Shown one piece after another: positions 9,791 to 17,423 of a DNA stretch of 57,277 nucleotides. Each line of letters opens with the position of its first letter. Within the stretch, counting starts at the first letter, position 1. Source of the stretch: an uncultured Bacteroidota bacterium. Lineage in GTDB: Bacteria > Bacteroidota > Bacteroidia > Flavobacteriales > UBA7312. The position numbers and the translations under genes were made by a program. Below the pieces are notes generated by a model. The model was not told where the DNA came from. It ran no database searches and saw only the letters and a list, made by a program, of their open reading frames with translations. The stretch is taken from NCBI GenBank assembly GCA_902580855.1, contig CACHMF010000005.1, positions 1 to 57,277 of the forward strand, read 5' to 3'.

Positions 9791-10294
9791 CTATTCTTCT
9801 AAAGAAAGAAATGCAGCTGTAAAATCTCCATAATATTGCAAGTATAGTATTTTTCCTTCATCATCAAAATCAAACGAATTATACATTGGTATTGTAACAG
9901 ATTTCCCAGTCTCTGACAATGTAATAGTAATGTCAAAATACATTCTTACAGAACCATCCATTTTTTTTGTTTCTAAATTAACACCAGGCAATGGATCAAG
10001 TGGTGACATACTAAAATCATATTTTTGCCATAACGCTTGATGTGCAACCTTTCGATCAGCTACATACATTGAATCCTTATCGCCAAGTACAGTGCCTTTA
10101 ATAACGGCATTTTCTGAATAGAATTTTTCATAATCAATATTTTCCTGACAGAAAGCTTCCTCATAAGCGATTACAGTCTCGCAATTCTTTTCAAATATCT
10201 TAGAAACATTATCGTATGTAACATCAACAGAAACTTCTGAATTACAAGCAGAAGTAAAGATTACAACACATAATAAATAAATAGTTTTTCTCAT
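9791..10294 (-). CDS. Lipoprotein with NTF2/SnoaL-like domain
   Basis: 167 residues. The lipobox TSAC ends the signal peptide (Cys about residue 17). The mature sequence has the pattern of a SnoaL-like/NTF2 cone fold: helices with KNCETVIAYEEAFCQENIDYEKFYSENAVIKG, a middle helix ending ALWQKYDFSM, then strands ending FDDEGKILYLQYYGDF. In this superfamily a C-terminal 'DEGKI...YYGD' strand is typical. Substrate and role are unknown; many family members lack catalysis. It is divergent from 10480 and convergent with 9283, and the gene is flanked by the R1 repeats. Confidence 0.7.
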   Translation of the reverse strand: MRKTIYLLCVVIFTSACNSEVSVDVTYDNVSKIFEKNCETVIAYEEAFCQENIDYEKFYSENAVIKGTVLGDKDSMYVADRKVAHQALWQKYDFSMSPLDPLPGVNLETKKMDGSVRMYFDITITLSETGKSVTIPMYNSFDFDDEGKILYLQYYGDFTAAFLSLEE

Positions 10295-10316
10295 AATTTT
10301 TTAATTTTTGTTTAAT

Positions 10317-10324
10317 CAAACATA
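10317..10324 (-). promoter_or_regulatory. Promoter -7 box TATGTTTG (minus)
   Basis: Perfect TAnnTTTG on the minus strand, 22 nt upstream of the ATG at 10294. Confidence 0.5.
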
Positions 10325-10364
10325 CTATTAATATTTTTTGGATGACAACTATATTCAATTTTTT

Positions 10365-10451
10365 AAAAAGTTCGAAATAAGGACGCTTAGGTCCACCAAA
10401 TTCAAAGCCATTAAGGACCACCAAAAAGAAACCCACTCATTTGAGTGAGTT
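10365..10451. repeat. Intergenic composite repeat, copy D (R2 + R1 + hairpin)
   Basis: R2 is AAAAAGTTCGAAATAAGGA (10365-10383) and R1 is AAGCCATTAAGGACCAC (10405-10421), followed by the hairpin. R1 is identical to 9718-9734; R2 is identical to 10859-10877. Confidence 0.7.
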
Positions 10452-10455
10452 TTTG
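10427..10455. terminator. Hairpin related to the 9738 terminator, one mismatch
   Basis: AACCCACTCA pairs with TGAGTGAGTT (one G-to-A change against the 9738 copy), followed by TTTT. It lies upstream of the 10480 gene and behind the start of the 9791-10294 gene, so it does not end either. It looks like a duplicated terminator carried with the repeat. Confidence 0.55.
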
Positions 10456-10479
10456 TATTATTGTTAAAACAAAAAATTT

Positions 10480-10860
10480 ATGAAAACTAAAATTACTTTA
10501 TCAATTGTTGGAGGGTTTAATATCCTAGTGTCACTTGTTATGGCATTCACAATTACAAAAATGGCTCCAACTATGCTTAACACTGAAGTTCAGGAAGCAA
10601 TTAGAATGGTTGAAATAATGCACTATGGATTATTTCCTGCTATTTTAATAATCGGTTTAATATGTATTTTATGTAGAAATTCTTCTTTAGAAACAGCAAA
10701 AAAAATATTACTGTCTTATATTATTGGCACATCAATTTTAATGTTAATGTTCTTCTCTGTATTTTCTAATGAGCCATTAATGAATTTTAGTTTTGAATTG
10801 GTAATTCCAGACATTATTGTCTACATAATTTCAATAATTGGGTTTATAAAAGCCAAATAA
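10480..10860 (+). CDS. Small four-helix membrane protein, unknown
   Basis: 126 residues with four predicted membrane helices (about 5-25, 48-66, 77-95, 105-123) and a short loop with TKMAPTMLNTEVQEAIRMVE between the first two. No motif or family is recognised. A near-consensus box TATTATTG lies at 10456-10463. The gene is bracketed by R2 repeats (10365 and 10859). Confidence 0.7.
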   Translation: MKTKITLSIVGGFNILVSLVMAFTITKMAPTMLNTEVQEAIRMVEIMHYGLFPAILIIGLICILCRNSSLETAKKILLSYIIGTSILMLMFFSVFSNEPLMNFSFELVIPDIIVYIISIIGFIKAK

Positions 10861-10925
10861 AAAGTTCGAAATAAGGATTCAGCCTAACCAAACTAGAACA
10901 TTTTTAAATAAAAATGAATGTGCTA
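10859..10925. repeat. Intergenic composite repeat, copy E (R2 + middle)
   Basis: Starts with the exact 19-nt R2 (10859-10877), overlapping the stop codon of the 10480 gene. It then has CTAACCA, AGAAC, TTTTTAAA and GAATGT in the same order as copy C. It lacks R1 and the hairpin. Confidence 0.65.
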
Positions 10926-10964
10926 GAATAAAAGATTTTAAAAAATATTTTTTTAAAATAAAAT

Positions 10965-11390
10965 TTATTGATTGAAATCAATCATTTTTCTCATCCAGTT
11001 AATTCCATTTTTTTTGATGACTTTATTGTTTGAAAACTCAATAATTCTATGTCTTTTTTCATAAACGTAATTGTATAGAGTTAATGAAAAGACAAAAGAT
11101 GAGTATTTAGCTTTATGAATTACTGCTATAATTCTTTTTTCACCATCAATCAATAAATGGTTGATGTCTGGTGTAATTCCATATTGGGATTCTATAAATA
11201 ATGGTATTTTATTTTCCTCAACTTTAACATACTCGGAGAGTGAGACTTTTTCAATATAATCTTCAGTTATCAAATATTTAAGATTAAAATTTGACAGCCA
11301 CTTAAGTTTATAATTTCCATATTCACTCTTATTAAACATTCTTAAACATTCAGAATTTTTTAAAATTCTACTTTTTTCTTTTTTAGTCAT
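10965..11390 (-). CDS. Hypothetical protein
   Basis: 141 residues from the ATG at 11390 (MTKKEKSRILKN). An upstream in-frame ATG at 11414 would add eight residues, but it lies inside a near-consensus promoter box (TATGTTTA), so I prefer 11390. The protein is basic and mixed alpha/beta with no signal peptide, no membrane helix and no motif I recognise. It is divergent from the defence operon and might be cargo or an unrelated accessory gene. The end (INWMRKMIDFNQ) runs into an AT-rich gap without a clear terminator. Confidence 0.6.
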   Translation of the reverse strand: MTKKEKSRILKNSECLRMFNKSEYGNYKLKWLSNFNLKYLITEDYIEKVSLSEYVKVEENKIPLFIESQYGITPDINHLLIDGEKRIIAVIHKAKYSSFVFSLTLYNYVYEKRHRIIEFSNNKVIKKNGINWMRKMIDFNQ

Positions 11391-11454
11391 AATACAATAT
11401 TTTAAATTAAACATATTGCATCAAGTAAGCGATTAGAATAACCCTATTAAATTT

Positions 11455-11515
11455 TAGGCGGGTGCCTCACATCTCTTTTCCACCGTTGCTGGGTAAGCTC
11501 GGTTGGCATACTTTT
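11455..11515. other. GC-richer patch between hypothetical gene and defence operon
   Basis: About 60 nt (GGCGGGTGCCTCACATCTC, then CACCGTTGCTGGGTAAGCTC) stands out in very AT-rich surroundings. No ORF or clean terminator hairpin was found. It may be an intergenic remnant, part of a recombination site, or an RNA; it is unexplained. Confidence 0.35.
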
Positions 11516-11605
11516 AGTAACTCTTGATACAAAGCAAAATTAAAAAATATATTTACAAAGCTTTGAATTTAAATGTAGTTAATAAATCTTCATGAAAAAA
11601 AGAAT

Positions 11606-11613
11606 TAAGTTTG
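11606..11613 (+). promoter_or_regulatory. Possible -7 box TAAGTTTG before defence operon
   Basis: Perfect TAnnTTTG but only 4 nt before the ATG at 11618. If used, the mRNA would be almost leaderless or translation would start at the ATG at 11627 (MRVLLACEES). No -33 element is obvious. Confidence 0.3.
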
Positions 11614-11617
11614 TTAG

Positions 11618-12256
11618 ATGAAGAAAATGCGTGTTTTATTAGCTTGTGAAGAAAGCCAAGCGGTGTGCATGGAGTTTAGAAAATTAGGGCATGAAGCCTT
11701 TTCTGCTGATATATTAGAGTGCAGTGGGTCACATCCTGAATGGCATATCCAAGGAGATGTTCTTGATGTTATAGATGATAATTGGGATTTAATGATTGCC
11801 TTTCCACCATGTACTCATCTAGCAGTAAGTGGTGCTAGACATTTTGAAAAAAAAAGAAAGGATGGTAGACAACAAAAAGCTATTCAATTTTTTATGAAAA
11901 TGATTAATGCAAACATTCCAAAGATTGCTGTTGAAAATCCAATTGGAATAATGAGTACTCAATATGATCTTCCGACTCAAATTATTCATCCATTTCATTT
12001 TGGTGATCCATATTCTAAATCTACTTGTCTATGGTTAAAAAATCTACCACCCCTTAAATATAATAGAAAGCCAAAAAATGGACAGTTAATTATTGAAGAC
12101 CCTGATCTTCCTAATGAGGTAGATAAAGGTGAATTCGTTACATTTTCAAGTGGCAAACGAATGGCAAAATGGTATAATGAAGCATCTGGAAATGGCCACT
12201 TAAGAAGTAAGACATTTCCAGGAATTGCAAAAGCAATGGCAAATCAATGGGGTTAG
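11618..12256 (+). CDS. Minimal C5 cytosine DNA methyltransferase-like protein
   Basis: 212 residues. C5-MTase motifs are in order: SAM-binding strand RVLLACEESQAV (5-16); AFSADILE (27-34), motif II-like; motif IV AFPPCTHLAVSGA with the catalytic Cys65; motif VI VENP (105-108); QIIHPFHFGDPYSKSTCLWL (121-140), in the place of motif VIII; and HLRSKTFPGIAKAMANQW (about 194-211), motifs IX-X-like. Canonical enzymes are 300-400 residues; there is no room for a normal target-recognition domain, so this belongs with the short phage-type enzymes. It should methylate cytosine in DNA, presumably marking self in the operon's restriction system. It overlaps the next gene by 10 bp. ATG 11627 is an alternative start. 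Confidence 0.85.
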   Translation: MKKMRVLLACEESQAVCMEFRKLGHEAFSADILECSGSHPEWHIQGDVLDVIDDNWDLMIAFPPCTHLAVSGARHFEKKRKDGRQQKAIQFFMKMINANIPKIAVENPIGIMSTQYDLPTQIIHPFHFGDPYSKSTCLWLKNLPPLKYNRKPKNGQLIIEDPDLPNEVDKGEFVTFSSGKRMAKWYNEASGNGHLRSKTFPGIAKAMANQWG

Positions 12257-13725
12257 ATAAATTAGAAGCAGAAGATTTTACTCCGGATCCAATTTCATTA
12301 TTGGAATCTAATAGAAATTTGGGCTATGCAATTGATGAGGCTATTTCAGACTTAATAGATAATTCAATTTCTGCAGGTGCTACAGAGATTTCATATGAAA
12401 TGCATTGGAATGGAGGTCAGCCTTATTTTATATTGAAAGATAATGGGTCTGGAATGTCAAATAAAGATAATGAACTTATAAATAGTTTTAGACTTGGTTC
12501 AAAAAATCCACTAGAAGAGAGGGATGTAAATGACTTAGGTAGATTTGGTTTTGGCATGAAAACAGCTTCACTTAGTCAAGCTAGATGTCTTAGTGTGATA
12601 ACCAAAAAGAAGGAATACAACATTATAGCTAGATCACTAGACTTAGATTTTATTGCAAGAAATAATAAATGGAAACTAAAAAAAATAGACAACAAAGATT
12701 TAGAATATGAGATTAATTATTTAAATAATTTAAAATCAGGAACAATAATAAGGTGGGACAATTGGGATAGAGCACCAAAAAATGAAGAAGATTTTTTTTC
12801 ATTAAAAGAAAAAATCAATAATTACATAAGTGTTTGTTTTCATAGATATATAGAAAAAGGTATAAAAATTTTAGATCACGACTATCCAATAAGTCCGTGT
12901 AGCCCTATACCTGCAGGAGAAGGTTCGCAAGAGTTTTCAAGAATTCATTTAACTCAAAATAAAGATGCTGAACAAATTGCATATGTTCTCCAACATCCTA
13001 AAAATTGGAAAGAAAATTTCGAGGTTAAGATAGGTTTAAACTCATTTAGATTATTTGAAGGTTTTGAAAGACAACAAGGAATATATATATATAGATGTGA
13101 TAGGCTTCTTACACCAAATGGAGGTTGGTTAGGCTTATTGAAAAAAGGTAATGCAGCAAAATTAGCTCGTGTAGTTATTAATTACCCAAATAATGCTGAC
13201 CAAATGTGGAGTTTAGATATTACAAAAACAAATGCATCAATTCCTTATGCTTTTAGAAAAGAAATTGGAAATTTGATAAGTGCTGTTAAAAAGAGATCAT
13301 TAAGCAAAATAAGCCATGGTAACAGAATTATAAAGAAGTCATTAAACTTTGATAATTCAAGAATATGGAGTTCAATCAACGATAAAGAATTTGATAGATT
13401 CAGATATATAATTGATATTAATAATGCTTATTTTAAAGCTTTTATAGAAGAAAAGAAAATAAAAGAAAGTGATTTAAAACTATTATTAGCTACTATTCAG
13501 GAGAATTTACCTATAGCAAAAATTATTGATAATAATGATTCAGATCCTTCTAAGCATGATAGATCTGATATTAAAGAAAAATTAACACAATCTGACATTG
13601 AAATAGCAAAGTTTGTATTCAAAAATAAAATTACTGAAATGTCTAAATCAGCTGCTTTTTCTTGGCTACTTCAACATGAGCCTTTTTGTTATTATGAAGA
13701 ACAACTTAAAGAAGAATTATTATGA
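12247..13725 (+). CDS. GHKL ATPase, MORC/MutL-like, of a defence operon
   Basis: 492 residues. The N-terminal GHKL (Bergerat) ATP site is complete: N-box DEAISDLIDNS (30-40, with Glu31 and Asn39), G1 box KDNGSGM (64-70), G2 box GRFGFGMKTASL (98-109) and a GTIIRW strand (about 165-170). The middle is an S5-like transducer region and the C-terminus is helical. The pattern is that of prokaryotic MORC/paraMORC ATPases rather than sensor kinases: no His-phosphoacceptor or membrane helices. Iyer and Aravind predicted that such proteins work as ATP-driven clamps in restriction-modification systems; I infer this role here. The start overlaps the methyltransferase by 10 bp and the end overlaps the Z1 gene (ATGA), so expression is probably coupled. 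Confidence 0.85.
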   Translation: MGLDKLEAEDFTPDPISLLESNRNLGYAIDEAISDLIDNSISAGATEISYEMHWNGGQPYFILKDNGSGMSNKDNELINSFRLGSKNPLEERDVNDLGRFGFGMKTASLSQARCLSVITKKKEYNIIARSLDLDFIARNNKWKLKKIDNKDLEYEINYLNNLKSGTIIRWDNWDRAPKNEEDFFSLKEKINNYISVCFHRYIEKGIKILDHDYPISPCSPIPAGEGSQEFSRIHLTQNKDAEQIAYVLQHPKNWKENFEVKIGLNSFRLFEGFERQQGIYIYRCDRLLTPNGGWLGLLKKGNAAKLARVVINYPNNADQMWSLDITKTNASIPYAFRKEIGNLISAVKKRSLSKISHGNRIIKKSLNFDNSRIWSSINDKEFDRFRYIIDINNAYFKAFIEEKKIKESDLKLLLATIQENLPIAKIIDNNDSDPSKHDRSDIKEKLTQSDIEIAKFVFKNKITEMSKSAAFSWLLQHEPFCYYEEQLKEELL

Positions 13726-16544
13726 ATAAAACGATTGATCAATTAATAGAAAACTGTCTAAGTATGGTGCATGATTATGTTGATAGAAATCGTATAAAAT
13801 ATGAAGATATTTTGAAAAATGGTGTTGTAAATGCTATTGTAGATGCAATGTATAATGACTCTTATGATGAAGTGAAAAATATTTTTAGTAGTGAAGATTT
13901 AAGAAATAAAATAAAAGATTTTTTTGAAAAGAAAAAGCCAACTCTAGCGATTGCAGCATCGGATAAATTAGAAAATTGGTTAGATAGCTCTAGTAGAACT
14001 AATAAAGAAGATAGATTTAATTGTTATAAAAGATTGTTAATTGATGAAGGAAAAAAGGAAATTGTTCAATCGATGGACGCTGATACATATAGTATTTTAG
14101 ATAAATGTCACAATCCAAAAATCTTAAATCGTGAGTGGGATAGAAGAGGTCTTGTTTATGGACATGTTCAATCTGGAAAAACTGCAAATTATATTGGACT
14201 GATTAATCGAGCCTTTGATGCTGGATATCAAATAGTAATAGTACTAACGGGTATGACTGAAGATTTAAGACAGCAAACTCAAAGCAGGATTGATTCTGGA
14301 GTAATTGGTCATAGTTTTCAGCAAACTATGGGAATAGGTAAATATAAAGAATTTGATAAACTTGAGAGGATAAGACCTGCTACTTCAATTAAGAAAGATC
14401 TTAAAAAAAGTGATGATATTGGTAATTCTTTGAGTGTAAGAGATAAATCAATTTGGGTTGTTAAAAAGAATAAATCTGTTCTTGAGAATTTAATTTTATG
14501 GTTAGACAAACAAAGATATAATCCAGATGGAAGTGAGAATGAAAAGATTCATAATGTTCCGTTTTTAATTATTGATGATGAAGCTGATAATGCGTCAATT
14601 CAATCACTTTCTAAAAAAGATTTTGAAGAATGGGAGGAAGCTATAGATCTTGAGGATTTAGAGAATTTAAGTGAAGAACAAGAGTTGAAATTAGAGAAAG
14701 CAAAGGAAAGAATTGTAAAAGCAATCAATCGAAATATAAGATTAGCACTTTCTTTAATTTCACACAAAACATTTGTTGCATATACAGCAACTCCTTATTC
14801 TATTATAAATCAACCTGCAAAAGATTTAGAAAGAAATAATTTAGAAATAAATGGAAAAAAATTTAAGATTGATGTTGATGATTTATTTCCTGAACACTTT
14901 ATAATTCCAATAAATCCCGGAAATAAGTATATGGGTATTGAAAGAGTTTTTACCACTTTAAAATCCAGAAGATTACCTATTATAACTAATTTGTCATCAA
15001 AATATCCTGATGAAAATTTAGATGAAAACTATTTTCCAACCAAAAGAGGAGAAACTTATTCTTTTGTAGATATTCCCAAAAGTCTAGAAGATGCAATTTT
15101 ACATTTTTTAGTCTCTATAGTTATTCGAAAGTATAGAAATCATAAAGATTTTAATAGTATGTTAATACATACTTCTCATTTAACCGATAATGCTGATTAC
15201 TTAGCTTACAAGATAAATAAATTCATAAGTAAATTAATTCAATATTTACCTGGCGATAATGGAGGTTATTTTAATCGTATGACAGAAATTTTTTATCAAA
15301 TACAAGAATCATCAAAAAACCCTTTGTTTGATGAATATTTTGATCATTCAAATAAGTATATATTTCCTAGAAACTTGTCCAAAAATAAAATTTTAGATGT
15401 CTTAAAAAAAATCACCTTAGTCAGCTATCACTCGTCTAACAGAAAAGACTTAAAACATCATAATCATAAGTTAAGTTTTAAAGGTGAAAATTATAGTAAT
15501 TATATTGTTGTAGGAGGAAATCGTTTATCTAGAGGGTTAACATTAGAAGGTTTAATTTGCTCGTACTTTGTTAGAAATTCTACTAGACAAGATTCTCTTT
15601 ATCAAATGGGACGTTGGTTTGGATATAGAATTGGTTTTGAAGACCTTATTAAAATATTTATGCCTAAAGATCAAATTTATTGGTTTGAGATTATATATAA
15701 TTTAGAAATGGATCTTAGAAAGGATTTTGAAGATAATAACGAAGATGATATTCCAATATTACCAAGAGATTATGCTATTAAATTAGCCTGTAGAACTGAT
15801 ATAAACTTTATTACTGATAAAAAAGTGCCTTTTATTTGTGATCCAAATAAACTGAGAAATACGAGAAAAATGCTCATGACTCCTAGTCAAAATATTAAGA
15901 CGAGTAGAATAATTGATGATGTTCAAACACAAAAAAATAATTTAAATCTTGTTAAAATATTAATGGATAAAGTTAAAGAAGATAAAAAGTCTTCATTGTT
16001 TACTTCACGTCATCCTAGTTTTGTTGAAATTCATAAAAATAAAAACATTAACTATTATAATGTTGATTATAAATTGATCATTGATTTTTTAAAGAAATAT
16101 AATGCTGATGATTCTATTCAATCAGATATAGACACATTGATTGATTATATTATAAAGAATAATGTAGAATTAAATAAATGGTCATTAGCGCTAGTAAACA
16201 GAGGGAATAACTTAACAGATTTAGAATTTATTGGAGAAAAAATAAGTTCTGTTGAAAGAAAAAGTGATGAAAAGGAAGGATCACTAGTTTTTAGTCAAAT
16301 TCTTGAAGGCAGAGGTTTGGATAATATATTTGATATTATCGAGCAAAAAAAAGAATATGATGAATACATAAAATCAAATGTTATTATTAAAAAGTATAGA
16401 AATAAGAAGAAAAAACCAATTTTAGTAATTTATCCTGCTCGCTCGAAGGGTAAGCTTAATGATACTGTTTTTCCACTTTTCTATTGTTTTATTCCTGTAT
16501 TGGATAATGCACAAAAAGTAACTTATATAGTTAGAAAAAAATAA
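13722..16544 (+). CDS. Z1-domain SF2-type ATPase/helicase-like protein
   Basis: 940 residues. The Z1 domain fills the centre: Walker A GHVQSGKT (147-154), DEAD-box-like Walker B LIIDDEADN (282-290), motif III TATPYS (355-360), motif V-like GGNRLSRGLTLEG (598-610) and motif VI-like QMGRWFGYR (628-636). These are hallmarks of the Z1 family of superfamily II ATPases found beside predicted nucleases and AIPR proteins. An acidic, probably coiled insertion (about 300-335) separates motifs II and III. It probably uses ATP to move on or remodel DNA for the nuclease partner; direct helicase activity is not shown. It is coupled upstream by ATGA and lies 4 nt before the PD-(D/E)XK gene. Confidence 0.9.
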   Translation: MNKTIDQLIENCLSMVHDYVDRNRIKYEDILKNGVVNAIVDAMYNDSYDEVKNIFSSEDLRNKIKDFFEKKKPTLAIAASDKLENWLDSSSRTNKEDRFNCYKRLLIDEGKKEIVQSMDADTYSILDKCHNPKILNREWDRRGLVYGHVQSGKTANYIGLINRAFDAGYQIVIVLTGMTEDLRQQTQSRIDSGVIGHSFQQTMGIGKYKEFDKLERIRPATSIKKDLKKSDDIGNSLSVRDKSIWVVKKNKSVLENLILWLDKQRYNPDGSENEKIHNVPFLIIDDEADNASIQSLSKKDFEEWEEAIDLEDLENLSEEQELKLEKAKERIVKAINRNIRLALSLISHKTFVAYTATPYSIINQPAKDLERNNLEINGKKFKIDVDDLFPEHFIIPINPGNKYMGIERVFTTLKSRRLPIITNLSSKYPDENLDENYFPTKRGETYSFVDIPKSLEDAILHFLVSIVIRKYRNHKDFNSMLIHTSHLTDNADYLAYKINKFISKLIQYLPGDNGGYFNRMTEIFYQIQESSKNPLFDEYFDHSNKYIFPRNLSKNKILDVLKKITLVSYHSSNRKDLKHHNHKLSFKGENYSNYIVVGGNRLSRGLTLEGLICSYFVRNSTRQDSLYQMGRWFGYRIGFEDLIKIFMPKDQIYWFEIIYNLEMDLRKDFEDNNEDDIPILPRDYAIKLACRTDINFITDKKVPFICDPNKLRNTRKMLMTPSQNIKTSRIIDDVQTQKNNLNLVKILMDKVKEDKKSSLFTSRHPSFVEIHKNKNINYYNVDYKLIIDFLKKYNADDSIQSDIDTLIDYIIKNNVELNKWSLALVNRGNNLTDLEFIGEKISSVERKSDEKEGSLVFSQILEGRGLDNIFDIIEQKKEYDEYIKSNVIIKKYRNKKKKPILVIYPARSKGKLNDTVFPLFYCFIPVLDNAQKVTYIVRKK

Positions 16545-16548
16545 AATA

Positions 16549-17421
16549 ATGAACAAAATAAAAGAAAATGTAAGAATAATAGAGAGTACTGAAAGTAATA
16601 ATGCTAGGCTGTTGGAACTTACTTTTTCTAAAAAAGATGATATCAAATTATTGTTTACTCCAAAATTAAAAAATATTGGCTTTGTTTCAATAAATAATGT
16701 GATGACAGTAACTCTTAAAAATCCTGATTTTAGAGAATATTTTGACAATTGGATTACCAATTTTGTGAAGAAAATAGAAAACAATGATTCAAAAATTACC
16801 TTGATTGAAATTTTTAATAATGAAATTAAATTTTTAATAAGTATTGGAAAAAAAGAACGAAAAATGTCTTTAACAGCAGCTAAGGGATTATACGCTGAGT
16901 TACTACTTCTTGAAAGCTATCTTTCAAAAAAAGAATCTTCACACATTGATACATTACATGGATGGCATAGACCAGCCCCTGCTAATCATGATTTTGATTA
17001 TCCTGATTATTCGCAGGAGGTAAAAGCAATTTCAAGAAATGCAACTACAATAAAAATAACATCTGAACATCAATTAATGGCAGTTGAGAATAAGCCTCTA
17101 TTGATGCAGTTTTATAGAATTGATCATGTTAAAAAAAGTAATGAAGATAGTCTGGGAAATTTATATAATAGTATAAAAGAAATGCTTAAACCACAGCAAA
17201 TTAATATTTTTGAGATTAAATGTGCAGAAGATGCCTTTTGTGAGTACCTAGGACCAGAACATATGCCTTTAGATTATAAGTTTATTACTATTGAGGATTT
17301 TAAATACAATGTTGATCAACAAAAATTTCCTAGAATAAGGAAAGAAAAGATTGATGCTGGATTATCAAAGATTTCTTACAGTATAGATGTTTCATCTATA
17401 GAAGAATTTAAAATTGAATAG
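16549..17421 (+). CDS. PD-(D/E)XK motif protein (DUF4420-like nuclease)
   Basis: 290 residues. A restriction-endonuclease-like core is readable in the middle: helix GLYAELLLLESYL (113-125, Glu117), then HDFDYPDYSQEVKAI (147-160) giving Asp148/Asp150 and Glu157-x-Lys159, then a strand NATTIKITSEHQL (164-176) where a basic or polar residue normally follows. This matches the PD-(D/E)XK motif family (PF14390) seen next to Z1 genes. It is the probable DNA-cutting subunit of the operon; substrate and specificity are unknown. All active-site residues appear intact. It sits 4 nt after Z1 and 2 nt before the AIPR gene. Confidence 0.82.
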   Translation: MNKIKENVRIIESTESNNARLLELTFSKKDDIKLLFTPKLKNIGFVSINNVMTVTLKNPDFREYFDNWITNFVKKIENNDSKITLIEIFNNEIKFLISIGKKERKMSLTAAKGLYAELLLLESYLSKKESSHIDTLHGWHRPAPANHDFDYPDYSQEVKAISRNATTIKITSEHQLMAVENKPLLMQFYRIDHVKKSNEDSLGNLYNSIKEMLKPQQINIFEIKCAEDAFCEYLGPEHMPLDYKFITIEDFKYNVDQQKFPRIRKEKIDAGLSKISYSIDVSSIEEFKIE

Positions 17422-17423
17422 AG

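Noticed and set aside
10242-10436. 64-codon minus-strand frame
   Set aside because: It covers the composite repeat and promoter of the NTF2-like lipoprotein; no coding features.
9676-11617. Integron cassette array with attC sites
   Set aside because: GCCTAAC at 10883 resembles one attC end, but no GTTRRRY partner, no attC-like folded pair and no IntI are present; gene orientations are mixed.
11592-11621. Nine-codon leader frame (MKKRIKFVR) whose stop overlaps the methyltransferase ATG
   Set aside because: Too short and lysine/arginine-rich by AT-rich chance; kept only as a curiosity, no supporting evidence.
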